Shown: positions 7,918-22,682 of the stretch, in pieces
How the letters are laid out: the number at the start of each line of letters is the position of its first letter
Position numbering within the stretch: the first letter of the stretch is position 1
Source: Natronospirillum operosum
GTDB taxonomy: Bacteria; Pseudomonadota; Gammaproteobacteria; Pseudomonadales; Natronospirillaceae
DNA length: 38,661 nt
Direction: 5' to 3'
NCBI RefSeq assembly: GCF_004768465.1
Contig: NZ_SRMF01000016.1
Coordinates: forward strand, 1-38,661
Notes under the pieces: generated by a model
Seen by the model: only the letters and a program-made list of their open reading frames with translations
What the model was told of the DNA's origin: nothing
The model's database searches: none
Translations under genes and position numbers: made by a program

Positions 7918-10900
7918 ATGGCTTACTCTTACACCGAGAAAAAACGTATTCGCAAGAGCTTCGGCAAAATTCCTCCCGTGATGGAGTTGCCGTACCTGCT
8001 TGCGATTCAGATGGATTCCTATCGCAAGTTCCTGCAATCCGATCCGGAAGCGCCAGATGCGCACGGGGTGGGGCTGCAGGCCGCTTTCGATTCCATTTTT
8101 CCGATTTCCAGCTACTCTGGCAACGCATCGCTGGAGTACGTGAGTTACCGTCTCGGTGAGCCTGCGTTTGACGTTAAGGAATGTCAGCTCCGTGGCGTAA
8201 CCTATTCGGCGCCGCTGCGCGTCAAGGTCCGCCTGGTCATTTATGACAAGGAGTCCTCCTCCAAGGCGGTCAAGGACATCAAGGAACAGGAAGTCTACAT
8301 GGGGGAAATCCCCCTGATGACGGATAATGGCACCTTTGTGGTCAACGGCACAGAGCGGGTTATCGTTTCCCAGCTGCACCGCTCGCCGGGTGTCTTCTTC
8401 GACCATGACCGGGGTAAAACCCATTCGTCAGGCAAGCTGCTGTTCTCGGCACGGGTCATCCCCTACCGGGGCTCCTGGCTGGACTTCGAGTTTGACCCCA
8501 AGGACAACGTCTTTGTCCGCATCGACCGTCGGCGCAAGCTGCCGGCCACCATTCTGCTGCGCGCCCTGGGTTACAGCAACCAGGAAATGCTGGACATGTT
8601 CTTCGACACCATCGAGTTCCGCAAGAGCGGCGAAAACTTCCAGATGGCGTTCAACAGCGAGCAGTTGCGCGGCGAAACCGCCTCCTTCGACATCAAGGGC
8701 AAGGACGGCAAGGTCGTGCTGGAAGCCGGGCGTCGTATTACGGCCCGGCATCTGCGTCAGCTGGAAAAAGCCGGTGTCGAGCACATCAATGTGCCGCAGG
8801 AATACATCATCGGAAAAACCCTGGCCAAGGATTTTGTCGACGCCAAGACCGGCGAGATCCTGGCGCCCTGCAACAGCGAAATCACTGCTGATCTGCTGGA
8901 GAAGATGGCGCAGGCCGGTGCGAAAAGCATTCAGGTGCTCTATACCAATGAGCTGGACTGCGGGCCCTACATGTCCGAGACGCTGCGCATCGATCCGACT
9001 TCCACCCGTCTGGAAGCGCTGGTCGAGATCTATCGCATGATGCGTCCGGGTGAGCCGCCGACCAAGGAGTCGGCGGAAAGCCTGTTCGAAAACCTGTTCT
9101 TCTCCGAAGACCGCTATGACCTGAGCAACGTCGGCCGGATGAAGTTCAACCGCCGCCTGGGCCGGGAAGAAGACACCGGCAACAGTGTGCTGGATCGTGA
9201 TGACATCGTGTCGGTACTGAAGACACTGGTGGATATTCGCAACGGTCGCGGTGAAGTCGACGACATCGATCACCTGGGTAACCGGCGTGTGCGCTCTGTC
9301 GGCGAGATGGCCGAGAACCAATTCCGTGTGGGTCTGGTCCGTGTCGAGCGGGCAGTGCGCGAGCGTCTGTCGCTGGCCGAAAGCGAAGGCCTGATGCCGC
9401 AGGATCTGATCAATGCCAAGCCGGTGGCGGCAGCGATCAAGGAGTTCTTCGGTTCCAGCCAGCTGTCCCAGTTCATGGATCAGAACAACCCGCTGTCCGA
9501 AGTGACACACAAGCGTCGTGTTTCTGCGCTTGGCCCGGGCGGCCTGACCCGTGAGCGTGCCGGCTTCGAGGTGCGTGACGTACATACCACGCACTATGGC
9601 CGCGTCTGCCCGATCGAAACGCCGGAAGGTCCGAACATCGGTCTGATCAATTCACTGGCAACCTATGCCCGTACCAACAGCTACGGTTTTCTGGAAACGG
9701 CCTACCGGGTCGTGAAGGAAGGTCAGGCCACCGACGAGATCGTGTACCTGTCGGCCATTGATGAAGGCAAACACGTCATTGCACAGGCCAATGTGCCAAT
9801 GAATGACGACAACCGGATTCAGGGCGAGTTCGTGCAGGTGCGTCACCATGGCGAGTTCACGCTGGCCCCGGTCGAATCGGTTGATCTGATGGACGTGTCA
9901 CCGCGCCAGGTGGTATCGGTCGCTGCGGCGCTGATTCCGTTCCTCGAGCACGATGACGCCAACCGCGCCCTGATGGGCTCCAACATGCAGCGCCAGGCCG
10001 TGCCGACGCTGCGGGCGGACAAGCCTGTTGTGGGTACCGGCATCGAGCGTGCGGTAGCGCGCGACTCCGGTGTCTGTGCGGTGGCCTCACGGGGTGGTGT
10101 GATCGAAGCCGTCGATGCCAAGCGCATCGTGGTGCGGGTCAATGATGATGAAGTCCAGGGCTCCGAGGCCGGGGTCGACATCTACAACCTGACCAAGTAC
10201 ACGCGGTCCAACCAGAACACCTGTATCAACCAGCGCCCGATCGTCAATCAGGGTGATGTGGTGGCACGGGGCGATATTCTGGCCGATGGTCCGTCCACCG
10301 ATCTGGGTGAGCTGGCGCTGGGGCAGAACATGCGCATCGCCTTCATGCCCTGGAACGGTTACAACTTCGAGGATTCCATCCTCATCTCCGAGCGTGTGGT
10401 GCAGGAAGAGCGCCTGACCACGGTGCATATTCAGGAACTGACCTGTATTGCCCGTGACACCAAGCTCGGGCCGGAGGAAATCACCGGTGACATCCCGAAC
10501 GTGGGTGAATCGGCACTGAGCAAGCTCGACGAGAGCGGCATAGTGTATGTCGGCGCCGAAGTCGGCCCCGGCGATATTCTGGTCGGCAAGGTCACGCCCA
10601 AGAGCGAGACCCAGTTGACACCGGAAGAAAAACTGTTGCGCGCCATCTTCGGCGAGAAAGCCTCCGACGTGAAGGACACTTCGCAGCGGGTCAAGGGCGG
10701 CATGCGCGGTACCGTGGTCGACGTCCAGGTCTTCACCCGTGACGGGGTGGAAAAGGACGAGCGCGCCAAGGCGATCGAGCGTCAGCAACTGGAAGAGTTC
10801 CGCAAGGATCTGCGGGCCGAGTACAAGATCATGGAGCAGGCGACTTTCGAGCGTCTGGCCCAGGTCCTGGACGGCGCCGTGGTCAATGGCGGAGCGGGCT

Positions 10901-11997
10901 TCAAGAAGGGCGACAAGCTCAATGCCGAGAATCTGGCCGAGCTGCCCTACGCCCAGTGGTTCGAACTGCGTCTGGCCGAGGACGAAAAGGCTGCGGCACT
11001 GGAGCAGGCCGAACAGCAGTTGGAAGAAACCCGCAAGGATCAGGAGCACCGTCTCGAGGTCAAGCGCCGCAAGATTACCTCAGGCGATGATCTGGCACCC
11101 GGTGTGCTGAAAATCGTCAAGGTCTATCTGGCCGTGAAGCGGAAGATCCAGCCGGGCGACAAGATGGCCGGCCGTCACGGTAACAAGGGTGTTATCTCGA
11201 CCATTGTACCGGTCGAAGACATGCCCTATGACGAGCATGGCGAACCGGTCGATGTTGTACTCAACCCGCTGGGTGTGCCGTCACGGATGAACGTCGGTCA
11301 GGTGCTGGAAACGCACTTGGGTGCGGCGTCCAAGGGTATCGGCAAGCGCATTGAAGAGATGCTGCGCGAACAGCGTGCCATCGCCGAGATGCGCAAGTAT
11401 CTGGACGAGATCTACAACAGTGTCGGCGATGCGTTCCGCAAGGAGAACATCGATGAACTGACTGACGGTGAAGTGATCGAACTGGCGCAGAATCTGCGTG
11501 GTGGTCTGCCGATCAGCACGCCGGTATTCGATGGTGCCCAGGAGCCTGAAATCAAGAAGCTGCTGGAATTGGCGGGTCTGCCGTCTTCCGGTCAGATTCA
11601 GCTCTGGGACGGCCGCACCGGCGAAGCTTTCGAGCGGGAAACCACCGTTGGCTACATGTACATGCTGAAACTGAACCACCTGATCGACGACAAGATGCAT
11701 GCGCGGTCAACAGGTTCCTACAGCCTGGTGACCCAGCAGCCGCTCGGCGGCAAGGCACAGTTTGGCGGCCAGCGTTTCGGCGAGATGGAGGTCTGGGCTC
11801 TGGAAGCCTATGGTGCCGCCCATACGCTGCAGGAGATGCTCACCGTCAAGTCGGACGACGTGAATGGTCGGACCAAGATGTACAAGAACATTGTCGACGG
11901 CGATCACCGCATGGAGCCGGGCATGCCCGAGTCCTTCAACGTGTTGATCAAGGAAATCCGTTCGCTCGGTATCGACATCGAACTCGAACACGACTGA
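7918..11997 (+). CDS. rpoB: DNA-directed RNA polymerase subunit beta
   Basis: One of the two large catalytic subunits of RNA polymerase and the target of rifampicin. The 1359-residue protein (E. coli 1342) has all family blocks from [19 protein letters not shown] to the C-terminal [20 protein letters not shown]. The rifampicin pocket [11 protein letters not shown] starts near residue 514 (E. coli numbering plus two). The residues equal to D516, H526 and S531 are the sensitive types. RH/GNKGV around [10 protein letters not shown] and the flap region are intact. Residue 554 is Thr where E. coli has Pro552 (DVHTTHYGR). It lies 113 bases before rpoC. Confidence 0.99.
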   Translation: MAYSYTEKKRIRKSFGKIPPVMELPYLLAIQMDSYRKFLQSDPEAPDAHGVGLQAAFDSIFPISSYSGNASLEYVSYRLGEPAFDVKECQLRGVTYSAPLRVKVRLVIYDKESSSKAVKDIKEQEVYMGEIPLMTDNGTFVVNGTERVIVSQLHRSPGVFFDHDRGKTHSSGKLLFSARVIPYRGSWLDFEFDPKDNVFVRIDRRRKLPATILLRALGYSNQEMLDMFFDTIEFRKSGENFQMAFNSEQLRGETASFDIKGKDGKVVLEAGRRITARHLRQLEKAGVEHINVPQEYIIGKTLAKDFVDAKTGEILAPCNSEITADLLEKMAQAGAKSIQVLYTNELDCGPYMSETLRIDPTSTRLEALVEIYRMMRPGEPPTKESAESLFENLFFSEDRYDLSNVGRMKFNRRLGREEDTGNSVLDRDDIVSVLKTLVDIRNGRGEVDDIDHLGNRRVRSVGEMAENQFRVGLVRVERAVRERLSLAESEGLMPQDLINAKPVAAAIKEFFGSSQLSQFMDQNNPLSEVTHKRRVSALGPGGLTRERAGFEVRDVHTTHYGRVCPIETPEGPNIGLINSLATYARTNSYGFLETAYRVVKEGQATDEIVYLSAIDEGKHVIAQANVPMNDDNRIQGEFVQVRHHGEFTLAPVESVDLMDVSPRQVVSVAAALIPFLEHDDANRALMGSNMQRQAVPTLRADKPVVGTGIERAVARDSGVCAVASRGGVIEAVDAKRIVVRVNDDEVQGSEAGVDIYNLTKYTRSNQNTCINQRPIVNQGDVVARGDILADGPSTDLGELALGQNMRIAFMPWNGYNFEDSILISERVVQEERLTTVHIQELTCIARDTKLGPEEITGDIPNVGESALSKLDESGIVYVGAEVGPGDILVGKVTPKSETQLTPEEKLLRAIFGEKASDVKDTSQRVKGGMRGTVVDVQVFTRDGVEKDERAKAIERQQLEEFRKDLRAEYKIMEQATFERLAQVLDGAVVNGGAGFKKGDKLNAENLAELPYAQWFELRLAEDEKAAALEQAEQQLEETRKDQEHRLEVKRRKITSGDDLAPGVLKIVKVYLAVKRKIQPGDKMAGRHGNKGVISTIVPVEDMPYDEHGEPVDVVLNPLGVPSRMNVGQVLETHLGAASKGIGKRIEEMLREQRAIAEMRKYLDEIYNSVGDAFRKENIDELTDGEVIELAQNLRGGLPISTPVFDGAQEPEIKKLLELAGLPSSGQIQLWDGRTGEAFERETTVGYMYMLKLNHLIDDKMHARSTGSYSLVTQQPLGGKAQFGGQRFGEMEVWALEAYGAAHTLQEMLTVKSDDVNGRTKMYKNIVDGDHRMEPGMPESFNVLIKEIRSLGIDIELEHD

Positions 11998-12007
11998 TGC
12001 GTGCTCA

Positions 12008-12027
12008 CCGGTGCCTGCGGGCACCGG
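12008..12027 (+). other. C(TGCG)G tetraloop hairpin between rpoB and rpoC
   Basis: Perfect 8-bp stem CCGGTGCC / GGCACCGG closing a TGCG loop, 11 bases after the rpoB stop, with no T run. It is unlikely to terminate transcription. A role in message stability or ribosome spacing within rpoBC is possible. Confidence 0.7.
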
Positions 12028-12110
12028 GTTCGAGGTCCCGCAGGGGAAACAGATTGACCTGCGATCGGTCTGATCCGGTCGCACTCAGTAACTAGCTTTG
12101 AGGCGGTTAT

Positions 12111-16280
<4,170 letters not shown>

Positions 16281-16307
<27 letters not shown>

Positions 16308-16383
16308 CCCTGAGCGAGGCTTTGAACAAGTAGCCTGAGCGAGGCGTTGTACAAATAACCAGAGCCAGGCGCTGAACAGACAG
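16281..16383 (+). repeat. Degenerate tandem repeats of the rpoC 3' end
   Basis: Four adjoining units (16281-16307, 16308-16333, 16334-16358, 16359-16383; 27, 26, 25 and 25 bases). The first is the genuine end of rpoC, encoding LSEALNK-stop. The second still reads LSEALNK-stop (TAG) and the third LSEALYK-stop (TAA), each in its own frame. The fourth has decayed to QSQALNRQ with CAG in place of the stop. Divergence increases with distance from the gene, suggesting successive duplications followed by drift. Confidence 0.85.
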
Positions 16384-16402
16384 CACTGAATGTGCATCCG
16401 GC

Positions 16403-16431
16403 TTGACTAAGTTTTGGTCGGGCCCTATTAT
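16403..16431 (+). promoter_or_regulatory. str operon promoter
   Basis: TTGACT at 16403-16408 (5/6), 17-bp spacer, TATTAT at 16426-16431 (5/6), then tcgcgtccc. It closely resembles the S10 promoter downstream, including the discriminator words GCGTCCC. Transcription would start near 16438, giving a leader of roughly 75 bases before rpsL. Confidence 0.85.
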
Positions 16432-16441
16432 TCGCGTCCCT

Positions 16442-16475
16442 TATTGCCCCGACTCCATCCGGAGTCGGGGCAATA
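16442..16475 (+). promoter_or_regulatory. 15-bp stem-loop at the 5' end of the str mRNA
   Basis: Perfect 15-bp inverted repeat, 16442-16456 with 16461-16475, and a 4-base loop ATCC. There is no T run on the plus strand. It begins within a few bases of the predicted transcription start, so it would cap the mRNA 5' end. It may also help stop rpoC transcripts with Rho or protect their 3' end. Confidence 0.75.
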
Positions 16476-16514
16476 GCGATTCCGAGAAGCAAAAGAGAAG
16501 TGGAGAAAGGCTGA

Positions 16515-16889
16515 ATGGCAACCATTAACCAGCTGGTGCGCAAGCCGCGCAAGCGCAAGGTCAAGCCGAGTGACGTACGGGCACTCCAGGCCTGCCCGCA
16601 GCGTCGTGGCGTCTGCACCCGGGTCTATACCACGACCCCGAAAAAGCCGAACTCGGCACTGCGCAAGGTGTGCCGTGTGCGTCTGACCAATGGTTACGAA
16701 GTGTCTTCGTATATCGGCGGTGAGGGTCACAACCTGCAAGAGCACTCTGTAGTGCTGATTCGCGGCGGCCGGGTAAAAGACCTGCCGGGTGTGCGTTATC
16801 ACACCGTCCGTGGTGCTCTGGACTGTGCCGGCGTACAGAATCGCCTGCAGGGCCGTTCCAAGTACGGCGCCAAGCGACCCAAGAAATAA
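16515..16889 (+). CDS. rpsL: 30S ribosomal protein S12
   Basis: Sits at the decoding centre and governs accuracy. The 124-residue protein is the full family length. The two streptomycin-determining lysines are wild-type: Lys43 in [12 protein letters not shown] and Lys88 in [13 protein letters not shown]. Asp89 is the residue that RimO methylthiolates in E. coli. ATG 16515 follows SD tggagaaagg. First gene of the str operon. The 110-base gap to rpsG is the place where S7 feedback acts in E. coli. Confidence 0.99.
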   Translation: MATINQLVRKPRKRKVKPSDVRALQACPQRRGVCTRVYTTTPKKPNSALRKVCRVRLTNGYEVSSYIGGEGHNLQEHSVVLIRGGRVKDLPGVRYHTVRGALDCAGVQNRLQGRSKYGAKRPKK

Positions 16890-16999
16890 TCATTCTTTCA
16901 TGCCGTAAAGGCCGAAAGATAAGAGTAAGGCCGGTCGATCGGGGCCTGAACTTCCCGATGAGTACCGGGCTGTCCTGAAGACCTTCAAGAGGGCTTATC
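16890..16999 (+). promoter_or_regulatory. rpsL-rpsG intercistronic region, candidate S7 target
   Basis: A 110-base non-coding gap of similar size to the E. coli str intercistronic region, which folds to bind S7 and couples rpsG translation to rpsL. Short self-complementary stretches are visible (GGCC at 16931 with GGCC at 16941, enclosing a cgatcg core). I could not derive a firm fold, so the S7 role rests on position. Confidence 0.35.
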
Positions 17000-17470
17000 A
17001 TGCCAAGAAGACGCGTGATTGCAAAAAGAGAGATCCTGCCAGATCCCAAGTTCAATAATCAGACTCTGGCAAAATTCATGAACCACGTGATGGAAGACGG
17101 CAAAAAGTCCATCGCGGAGAAGATCGTCTATGGCGCTCTGGACAAGATCCAGGAACGTCAGGACAGAGATCCGGTTGAGGTGTTTGAATCTGCGCTGGAA
17201 GCGGTAGCGCCCATGGTCGAGGTCAAGTCTCGCCGTGTCGGTGGTGCCACCTACCAGGTGCCCGTTGAAGTCCGTCCTGAGCGACGTGAAGCACTGGCCA
17301 TGCGCTGGCTGGTAGACTCCGCGCGCAAGCGGGGCGAAAAGTCCATGGCACTCCGCCTCGCGGGCGAGCTGCAGGACGCTGTGGAAGGCAAGGGTGCGGC
17401 ATTCAAGAAACGTGAAGACGTACACCGTATGGCCGAAGCCAACAGAGCCTTCTCACACTTTCGCTTCTAA
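17000..17470 (+). CDS. rpsG: 30S ribosomal protein S7
   Basis: Primary binder that nucleates assembly of the 30S head and lines the mRNA exit and E site. The 156-residue protein begins [18 protein letters not shown] and includes the beta-hairpin/helix region around [17 protein letters not shown], with a C-terminal helix ending NRAFSHFRF. This is the shorter (K-12-unlike) version without a long tail. Start ATG 17000 is preceded by an SD-like agaggg. It is 18 bases before fusA. Confidence 0.98.
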   Translation: MPRRRVIAKREILPDPKFNNQTLAKFMNHVMEDGKKSIAEKIVYGALDKIQERQDRDPVEVFESALEAVAPMVEVKSRRVGGATYQVPVEVRPERREALAMRWLVDSARKRGEKSMALRLAGELQDAVEGKGAAFKKREDVHRMAEANRAFSHFRF

Positions 17471-17488
17471 ACCACAGGGGATTCAATC

Positions 17489-19582
17489 GTGGCTCGTAAG
17501 ACATCGATTAATCGTTACCGCAACATCGGTATTGTCGCGCATGTGGATGCGGGCAAGACCACCACGACCGAACGTATCCTGTTCTACACTGGTCTGTCGC
17601 ACAAGATTGGTGAGGTGCACGATGGTGCAGCCACCATGGACTGGATGGAGCAGGAGCAGGAGCGTGGCATTACCATTACATCTGCTGCTACCACCTGTTT
17701 CTGGAGCGGCATGAACCAGCAGTTCCCTGAGCACCGGATCAATATCATTGATACCCCCGGGCACGTTGACTTCACCATTGAAGTCGAGCGCTCGCTGCGT
17801 GTTCTCGACGGTGCTGTGGTCGTACTGTGCGGCTCCTCCGGTGTGCAGCCGCAGACCGAAACCGTATGGCGTCAGGCCAACAAGTACGAAGTGCCGCGCA
17901 TGGTGTTCGTCAACAAGATGGACCGTGCTGGTGCCGACTTCAAGTGGGTCGTCAACCAGATGAAAGAGCGTCTGGGTGCCAATGTGGTGCCGATCCAGTT
18001 GCCCGTCGGTGCGGAAGACGAATTCCGTGGCGTCGTCGACCTGCTGCGCATGAAGATGATCGTCTGGAGTGAAGACGACATGGGCATGACCTATGAGCTG
18101 GAAGACATTCCGGCCGACATGCAGGCTGAATGTGAGGAAGCGCGCAACGAGATGGTAGAGGCTGCGGCCGAAGCCAATGACGTGCTGATGGAAAAATACC
18201 TCGAAGGTGTTGAACTGACCGAGGACGAGATCAAGCAGGGCCTGCGAGCGCGTACCCTGGCCAATGATCTGGTACTGACCCACTGCGGTTCCGCCTTCAA
18301 GAACAAGGGTGTGCAGGCGCTGCTCGACAGTGTCATCGAGTACATGCCCAGCCCGACCGAAGTCAAGGCCATCGAAGGTGTGCTGGACGACAAGGCAGAG
18401 ACCGTTGAAAAGCGGGTTGCCGATGACGATGCACCCTTTGCCGCACTGGCGTTCAAGATCGCCACCGACCCCTTCGTGGGCACGCTGACCTTCGTGCGCG
18501 TCTATTCCGGTACGCTGAATTCCGGTGATGCCGTGCTGAACCCGGTCAAGGGCAAGAAAGAGCGCGTCGGCCGTATGGTGCAGATGCACTCCAACAACCG
18601 CGAAGAAATCAAGCAAGTGCTGGCGGGTGATATTGCCGCACTGGTCGGCGTCAAGGGTGTCACCACGGGTGATACGCTGTGTGACCCGAACAGCCCCATT
18701 ACTCTGGAGCGCATGGAATTCCCGGAGCCCGTCATTTCTGTGGCGGTAGAGCCGAAGTCCAAGCCCGACCAGGAAAAAATGGGTGTGGCCCTGGGCAAGT
18801 TGGCCCAGGAAGATCCTTCCTTCCGTGTGCGCACGGATGAAGAGACCGGCCAGACCATCATCTCGGGCATGGGTGAGCTGCACCTGGACATCATCGTTGA
18901 CCGTATGCGTCGCGAGTTCAAGGTGGAAGCCAACATCGGTGCGCCGCAGGTGGCCTACCGCGAAAAAATCCGTCAGTCCTGCGAAGTGGAAAGCAAGTTC
19001 GTGCGGCAGTCGGGTGGTCGTGGTCAGTACGGCCATGTTGTGGTCCGTTTTGAACCGACCGAGACCGAAGGTCTGGAGTTCGTCAACGAAATCGTGGGTG
19101 GTGTCGTACCGAAGGAATACATTCCGGCGGTAGAAAAGGGCATCGGCGAGCAGATGCAGAACGGCGTACTGGCGGGTTATCCGCTGCTGGGCCTGAAAGC
19201 GACTCTGTTCGATGGTTCCTACCACGACGTGGACTCCAACGAGATGGCGTTCAAGGTGGCGGCCTCCATGGCGGTTAAGAAGCTCACCGAGAAAGGCAAT
19301 CCCTGCATCATGGAGCCCATGATGAAGGTCGAGGCGGTTACGCCGGAAGACTACATGGGTGATGTCATGGGTGACCTGAACCGTCGTCGCGGCATCGTGC
19401 ATGGCATGGAAGACACGCCGTCCGGCAAGGTCATCAATGCTGATGTACCACTGTCCGAAATGTTCGGCTATGCCACTGACCTGCGTTCCATGTCACAGGG
19501 CCGCGCGTCCTACACCATGGAGTTCTCGCATTACGCCGAGGCTCCGACCAATATCGCGGAAGAAATTATCAAGAAGGCCTGA
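17489..19582 (+). CDS. fusA: Translation elongation factor G
   Basis: GTPase that drives tRNA-mRNA translocation and, with RRF, ribosome recycling. The 697-residue protein (E. coli 704) has P-loop AHVDAGKT at 17-24, G3 DTPGH at 88-92 and NKMD at 142-145. Domains II-V follow, including [18 protein letters not shown] and the domain IV region with [12 protein letters not shown]. It starts with GTG 17489 after SD cacaggggatt. It lies between rpsG (18 bases) and the second tuf (35 bases). A 639-codon open frame on the opposite strand is only its shadow. Confidence 0.99.
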   Translation: MARKTSINRYRNIGIVAHVDAGKTTTTERILFYTGLSHKIGEVHDGAATMDWMEQEQERGITITSAATTCFWSGMNQQFPEHRINIIDTPGHVDFTIEVERSLRVLDGAVVVLCGSSGVQPQTETVWRQANKYEVPRMVFVNKMDRAGADFKWVVNQMKERLGANVVPIQLPVGAEDEFRGVVDLLRMKMIVWSEDDMGMTYELEDIPADMQAECEEARNEMVEAAAEANDVLMEKYLEGVELTEDEIKQGLRARTLANDLVLTHCGSAFKNKGVQALLDSVIEYMPSPTEVKAIEGVLDDKAETVEKRVADDDAPFAALAFKIATDPFVGTLTFVRVYSGTLNSGDAVLNPVKGKKERVGRMVQMHSNNREEIKQVLAGDIAALVGVKGVTTGDTLCDPNSPITLERMEFPEPVISVAVEPKSKPDQEKMGVALGKLAQEDPSFRVRTDEETGQTIISGMGELHLDIIVDRMRREFKVEANIGAPQVAYREKIRQSCEVESKFVRQSGGRGQYGHVVVRFEPTETEGLEFVNEIVGGVVPKEYIPAVEKGIGEQMQNGVLAGYPLLGLKATLFDGSYHDVDSNEMAFKVAASMAVKKLTEKGNPCIMEPMMKVEAVTPEDYMGDVMGDLNRRRGIVHGMEDTPSGKVINADVPLSEMFGYATDLRSMSQGRASYTMEFSHYAEAPTNIAEEIIKKA

Positions 19583-19617
19583 TTCGTCAGGCCCCTGGCT
19601 TAATTGAGGAAAAGACA

Positions 19618-20814
19618 ATGTCAAAGGCAGCTTTTGAGCGTAAAAAGCCCCACCTGAACGTGGGCACCATTGGTCACGTAGACCACGGCAAGACCACCCT
19701 GACAGCGGCGCTGACCCGCGTGTGCTTCGAGGTGTTCGGTGAAGGCGAGAGCCGTGCGTTCGATCAGATCGACAACGCGCCGGAAGAGCGGGAGCGTGGT
19801 ATCACCATTGCGACCTCGCACGTCGAGTACGATTCACCGACGCGCCACTACGCGCACGTTGACTGCCCGGGCCACGCTGACTATGTGAAGAACATGATCA
19901 CCGGTGCCGCGCAAATGGATGGCGCGATTCTGGTGTGTTCAGCTGCTGACGGCCCGATGCCGCAGACGCGCGAGCACATTCTGCTGTCGCGCCAGGTCGG
20001 CGTGCCCTACATCGTTGTGTTCCTGAACAAGGCGGACATGGTAGACGATGAAGAGCTGCTGGAGCTGGTCGAGATGGAAGTGCGTGATCTGCTGAGCCAG
20101 TACGATTTCCCGGGCGACGACACGCCGATCATCACCGGTTCAGCGCTGATGGCGCTGGAAGGCAAGGACGACAACGAGATGGGCACTACCGCTGTGAAGA
20201 AGCTGGTAGAGGCGCTGGACGAGTACATTCCGGAGCCGGAGCGTGCGATTGACCAGCCGTTCCTGATGCCGATCGAAGACGTGTTCTCCATTTCCGGTCG
20301 CGGTACGGTGGTTACCGGTCGTGTCGAGCGCGGCATTGTGAAGTCGGGCGAAGAGATCGAGATCGTGGGCATCAAGGACACCACCAAGACGGTAGTGACC
20401 GGTGTCGAGATGTTCCGCAAGCTGCTGGACGAAGGTCGGGCGGGCGAGAACATTGGTGCGCTGCTGCGTGGCACCAAGCGTGACGAGGTTGAGCGTGGTC
20501 AGGTGCTGGCCAAGCCGGGTTCCATCACGCCGCACACCAAGTTCGAGGCTGAGGTGTATGTTCTGTCGAAGGACGAGGGTGGACGTCACACGCCGTTCTT
20601 CAAGGGCTATCGTCCGCAGTTCTATTTCCGGACCACAGACGTGACCGGTAATGTTGAGTTGCCGGAAGGTGTCGAGATGGTGATGCCGGGTGACAACATC
20701 AAGATGGTGGTGACGCTGATCGCGCCGATCGCGATGGAAGACAACCTGCGTTTTGCGATCCGTGAAGGTGGTCGTACCGTGGGTGCGGGCGTCGTCGCCA
20801 AGATCATCGAGTAA
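19618..20814 (+). CDS. tuf: Translation elongation factor Tu, copy 2
   Basis: Last gene of the str operon and positional equivalent of E. coli tufA. Its product is the same 398-residue EF-Tu as the copy at 3008-4204, and the coding DNA appears identical throughout. The identity begins at the ATG and stops three bases after the TAA (shared TAAGCC); the leaders differ (ttgaggaaaagaca here). It is followed by a strong terminator at 20851. Two copies allow EF-Tu to reach its very high level through two differently placed promoters. Confidence 0.99.
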   Translation: MSKAAFERKKPHLNVGTIGHVDHGKTTLTAALTRVCFEVFGEGESRAFDQIDNAPEERERGITIATSHVEYDSPTRHYAHVDCPGHADYVKNMITGAAQMDGAILVCSAADGPMPQTREHILLSRQVGVPYIVVFLNKADMVDDEELLELVEMEVRDLLSQYDFPGDDTPIITGSALMALEGKDDNEMGTTAVKKLVEALDEYIPEPERAIDQPFLMPIEDVFSISGRGTVVTGRVERGIVKSGEEIEIVGIKDTTKTVVTGVEMFRKLLDEGRAGENIGALLRGTKRDEVERGQVLAKPGSITPHTKFEAEVYVLSKDEGGRHTPFFKGYRPQFYFRTTDVTGNVELPEGVEMVMPGDNIKMVVTLIAPIAMEDNLRFAIREGGRTVGAGVVAKIIE

Positions 20815-20850
20815 GCCGAAAGCGGTCGTCTCAGACCGCCATTCGAGTGA

Positions 20851-20875
20851 AAGGGGACCTGCGGGTCCCCTTTTT
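20851..20875 (+). terminator. Terminator of the str operon
   Basis: Perfect 9-bp stem AAGGGGACC (20851-20859) / GGTCCCCTT (20864-20872), loop TGCG closed by C-G, and a T run at 20871-20875. It is a strong intrinsic terminator that separates str from S10 transcription. Confidence 0.95.
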
Positions 20876-20898
20876 CATATCTGTTTGGCGTACCCGCG

Positions 20899-20927
20899 TT
20901 GACATGCCGGGGGCGCGTCAATATAAT
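20899..20927 (+). promoter_or_regulatory. S10 operon promoter, perfect sigma-70 consensus
   Basis: TTGACA (20899-20904), exactly 17 bases, TATAAT (20922-20927): every consensus position matches. It is followed by gcgcgtccc, a GC-rich discriminator. With a start near 20934, the leader to rpsJ is under 60 bases. Confidence 0.95.
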
Positions 20928-20933
20928 GCGCGT

Positions 20934-20952
20934 CCCTCAGTCGACCTGAGGG
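20934..20952 (+). promoter_or_regulatory. Stem-loop at the 5' end of the S10 mRNA
   Basis: CCCTCAG (20934-20940) / CTGAGGG (20946-20952), 7 perfect pairs with a 5-base loop, starting at the predicted first transcribed base. It is far smaller than the E. coli S10 leader on which L4 acts. Confidence 0.7.
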
Positions 20953-20990
20953 GGCGTAATGCTGTTTAACAATTTCGGAGTTTTGGTCAC

Positions 20991-21302
20991 ATGCAGAACC
21001 AAAAGATCAGAATTCGCCTGAAGGCGTTTGATCATCGCCTGATTGACTCTTCCACTCAGGAAATCGTCGATACTGCGAAACGCACTGGCGCTCAGGTGCG
21101 CGGTCCCATTCCGCTGCCTACCAAGCGTGAGCGCTATACCATCCTGGTCTCCCCGCACGTCAACAAAGACGCGCGTGATCAGTATGAACTGCGTACCCAC
21201 AAGCGCATGCTGGACATCGTCGAGCCGACGGAAAAAACCGTTGATGCTCTGATGAAGCTTGATCTGGCAGCCGGTGTGGATGTGCAAATCAGTCTGGGTT
21301 AA
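20991..21302 (+). CDS. rpsJ: 30S ribosomal protein S10 (NusE)
   Basis: Component of the 30S head and, as NusE, a partner of NusB in antitermination and of NusG in coupling transcription to translation. The 103-residue protein matches E. coli in length, beginning [19 protein letters not shown] and containing the loop [20 protein letters not shown] that docks in rRNA. ATG 20991 follows SD cggag. First gene of the S10-spc-alpha run, with an unusually long 125-base gap before rplC. Confidence 0.98.
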   Translation: MQNQKIRIRLKAFDHRLIDSSTQEIVDTAKRTGAQVRGPIPLPTKRERYTILVSPHVNKDARDQYELRTHKRMLDIVEPTEKTVDALMKLDLAAGVDVQISLG

Positions 21303-21427
21303 GCGTCAGGTGCCAGGGCTCTGCAAGTTGGGCTGAAAGCACAGACGCCTCCTAATGTAACAGTCCGAAAGGGCGGCCATAGCGGGTCCCGCAATGCGGA
21401 ACAAGCCCCGTACATTGGAGATAGAAC
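21303..21427 (+). promoter_or_regulatory. Long structured rpsJ-rplC spacer
   Basis: No open frame or convincing promoter is seen. Overlapping GC-rich self-complementary pieces (GCGGG/CCCGC and CCGC-AAT-GCGG near 21379-21402, and GCGTC/GACGC at its left end) suggest a folded RNA just before the L3-L4 genes. Most other gaps in this cluster are under 35 bases. Confidence 0.4.
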
Positions 21428-22060
21428 ATGAGTATTGGTGTAATTGGCCGTAAGGCTGGTATGACCCGTGTCTTTAACGAAGAAGGTGCGTCCATACCGG
21501 TAACGGTTATCGAAGTCACCCCGAATCGGGTGACACAGCTTAAAACCGCTGAAGTGGACGGCTATATTGCCGTGCAGCTGGCTTTTGGCAGCAAGAAAGC
21601 CTCCCGGGTGTCCAAGCCCCAGGCAGGCCACTATGCCAAGGCGGGCGTGGAAGCCGGTGAGATTATCCGCGAATTCCGCATGGCCGATCTCGGCGAACTG
21701 AAAGTCGGTGACACTATCGACGTCAGCCAGTTCGAGGCCGGGCAGAAGATTGATGTGACTGGAACTTCGAAAGGCAAGGGCTTCCAGGGCGCTATCAAGC
21801 GTCACAACTTCCGTACCCAGGATGCCACCCACGGCAACTCCCTGTCTCACCGCGCTCCCGGTTCCATCGGGCAGTGCCAGACCCCCGGTCGTGTCTGGAA
21901 AGGCAAGAAGATGGCTGGTCACATGGGGGCCGAACAGGTGACTGTGCAGACACTGGAAGTGGTGCGGGTTGATGCTGAACGCAACCTGCTGCTGGTCAAG
22001 GGTGCGGTACCGGGTGCCAAATCCGGTCACGTGCTGGTCAAGCCGGCTATCAAAGCCTGA
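21428..22060 (+). CDS. rplC: 50S ribosomal protein L3
   Basis: Early 23S rRNA binder whose long loop reaches towards the peptidyl transferase centre. The 210-residue protein starts [20 protein letters not shown], and the loop segment [20 protein letters not shown] lies around 136-154. The glutamine next to it corresponds to the PrmB methylation site of E. coli (GQ-x-Q, here 148-151 with a cysteine between). SD ttggag precedes ATG 21428. rplD follows after 10 bases. Confidence 0.98.
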   Translation: MSIGVIGRKAGMTRVFNEEGASIPVTVIEVTPNRVTQLKTAEVDGYIAVQLAFGSKKASRVSKPQAGHYAKAGVEAGEIIREFRMADLGELKVGDTIDVSQFEAGQKIDVTGTSKGKGFQGAIKRHNFRTQDATHGNSLSHRAPGSIGQCQTPGRVWKGKKMAGHMGAEQVTVQTLEVVRVDAERNLLLVKGAVPGAKSGHVLVKPAIKA

Positions 22061-22070
22061 GGGGTAGGTC

Positions 22071-22682
22071 ATGAATCTGAACGTAGTGGGTAAGAAGAAT
22101 TCTACGGTCGAGGTGTCAGAGGCTACCTTCGGCAGAGAATTTAACGAAGCGCTGGTGCACCAGGTCGTCACAGCCTTTCAGGCTGGCGGACGTCAGGGCA
22201 GCAAGGCGCAGAAGAATCGCAGTGCGGTGTCCGGCGGTGGTGCCAAGCCGTGGCGTCAGAAGGGTACAGGGCGCGCCCGTGCGGGCACGACTCGCAGCCC
22301 GATCTGGCGTTCCGGCGGGGTGACCTTTGCCGCCCAGCCGCGTGATCACAGCCAGAAGGTCAACCGCAAGATGTATCGCGGTGCCATGCGCTCCATCTTC
22401 TCCGAGCTGGTGCGTCAGGACCGTCTGGTCGTTGTTGACGATCTGAACGTCGATCAGCCCAAGACCAAGCTCTTCGTGCAGAAGATGAAGGATCTGGGCG
22501 TGAATAATGGCGCGCTGTTCCTGGCGGACGAAGTCAACGAGAACCTGTACCTGTCAGCACGCAACCTCCCGCGGGTGGATGTGCGTGATGTGACCGGCAT
22601 GGATCCGGTGGTTCTGGTCGCTTTCGACAAGGTGGTCATCACCGTGGACGCACTGAAGAAGGTTGAAGAGGTGTTGGCATGA
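22071..22682 (+). CDS. rplD: 50S ribosomal protein L4
   Basis: Lines the peptide exit tunnel with its extended loop and, in E. coli, represses the S10 operon by attenuation and translation control. The 203-residue protein carries the loop region [19 protein letters not shown] (about 63-81), the site of macrolide-resistance changes, here of the ordinary type. The C-terminal half includes [20 protein letters not shown]. It ends in an ATGA overlap with rplW. The leader on which L4 would act appears shortened in this organism. Confidence 0.98.
   Translation: MNLNVVGKKNSTVEVSEATFGREFNEALVHQVVTAFQAGGRQGSKAQKNRSAVSGGGAKPWRQKGTGRARAGTTRSPIWRSGGVTFAAQPRDHSQKVNRKMYRGAMRSIFSELVRQDRLVVVDDLNVDQPKTKLFVQKMKDLGVNNGALFLADEVNENLYLSARNLPRVDVRDVTGMDPVVLVAFDKVVITVDALKKVEEVLA

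Noticed and set aside
9580..9585. RpoB Thr554 where E. coli has Pro552, as a possible rifampicin-resistance change
   Set aside because: It is not one of the main resistance positions, other bacterial lineages vary at this position, and the residues equal to 516, 526 and 531 are wild-type.
12000..12030. rpoB-rpoC hairpin as a terminator
   Set aside because: No T run follows, and rpoC has no visible promoter of its own, so it must be transcribed through.
17483..19402. 639-codon open frame on the minus strand
   Set aside because: It lies antisense within fusA, and its His-rich translation is the typical shadow of a GC-biased coding gene; no RBS or domain seen.
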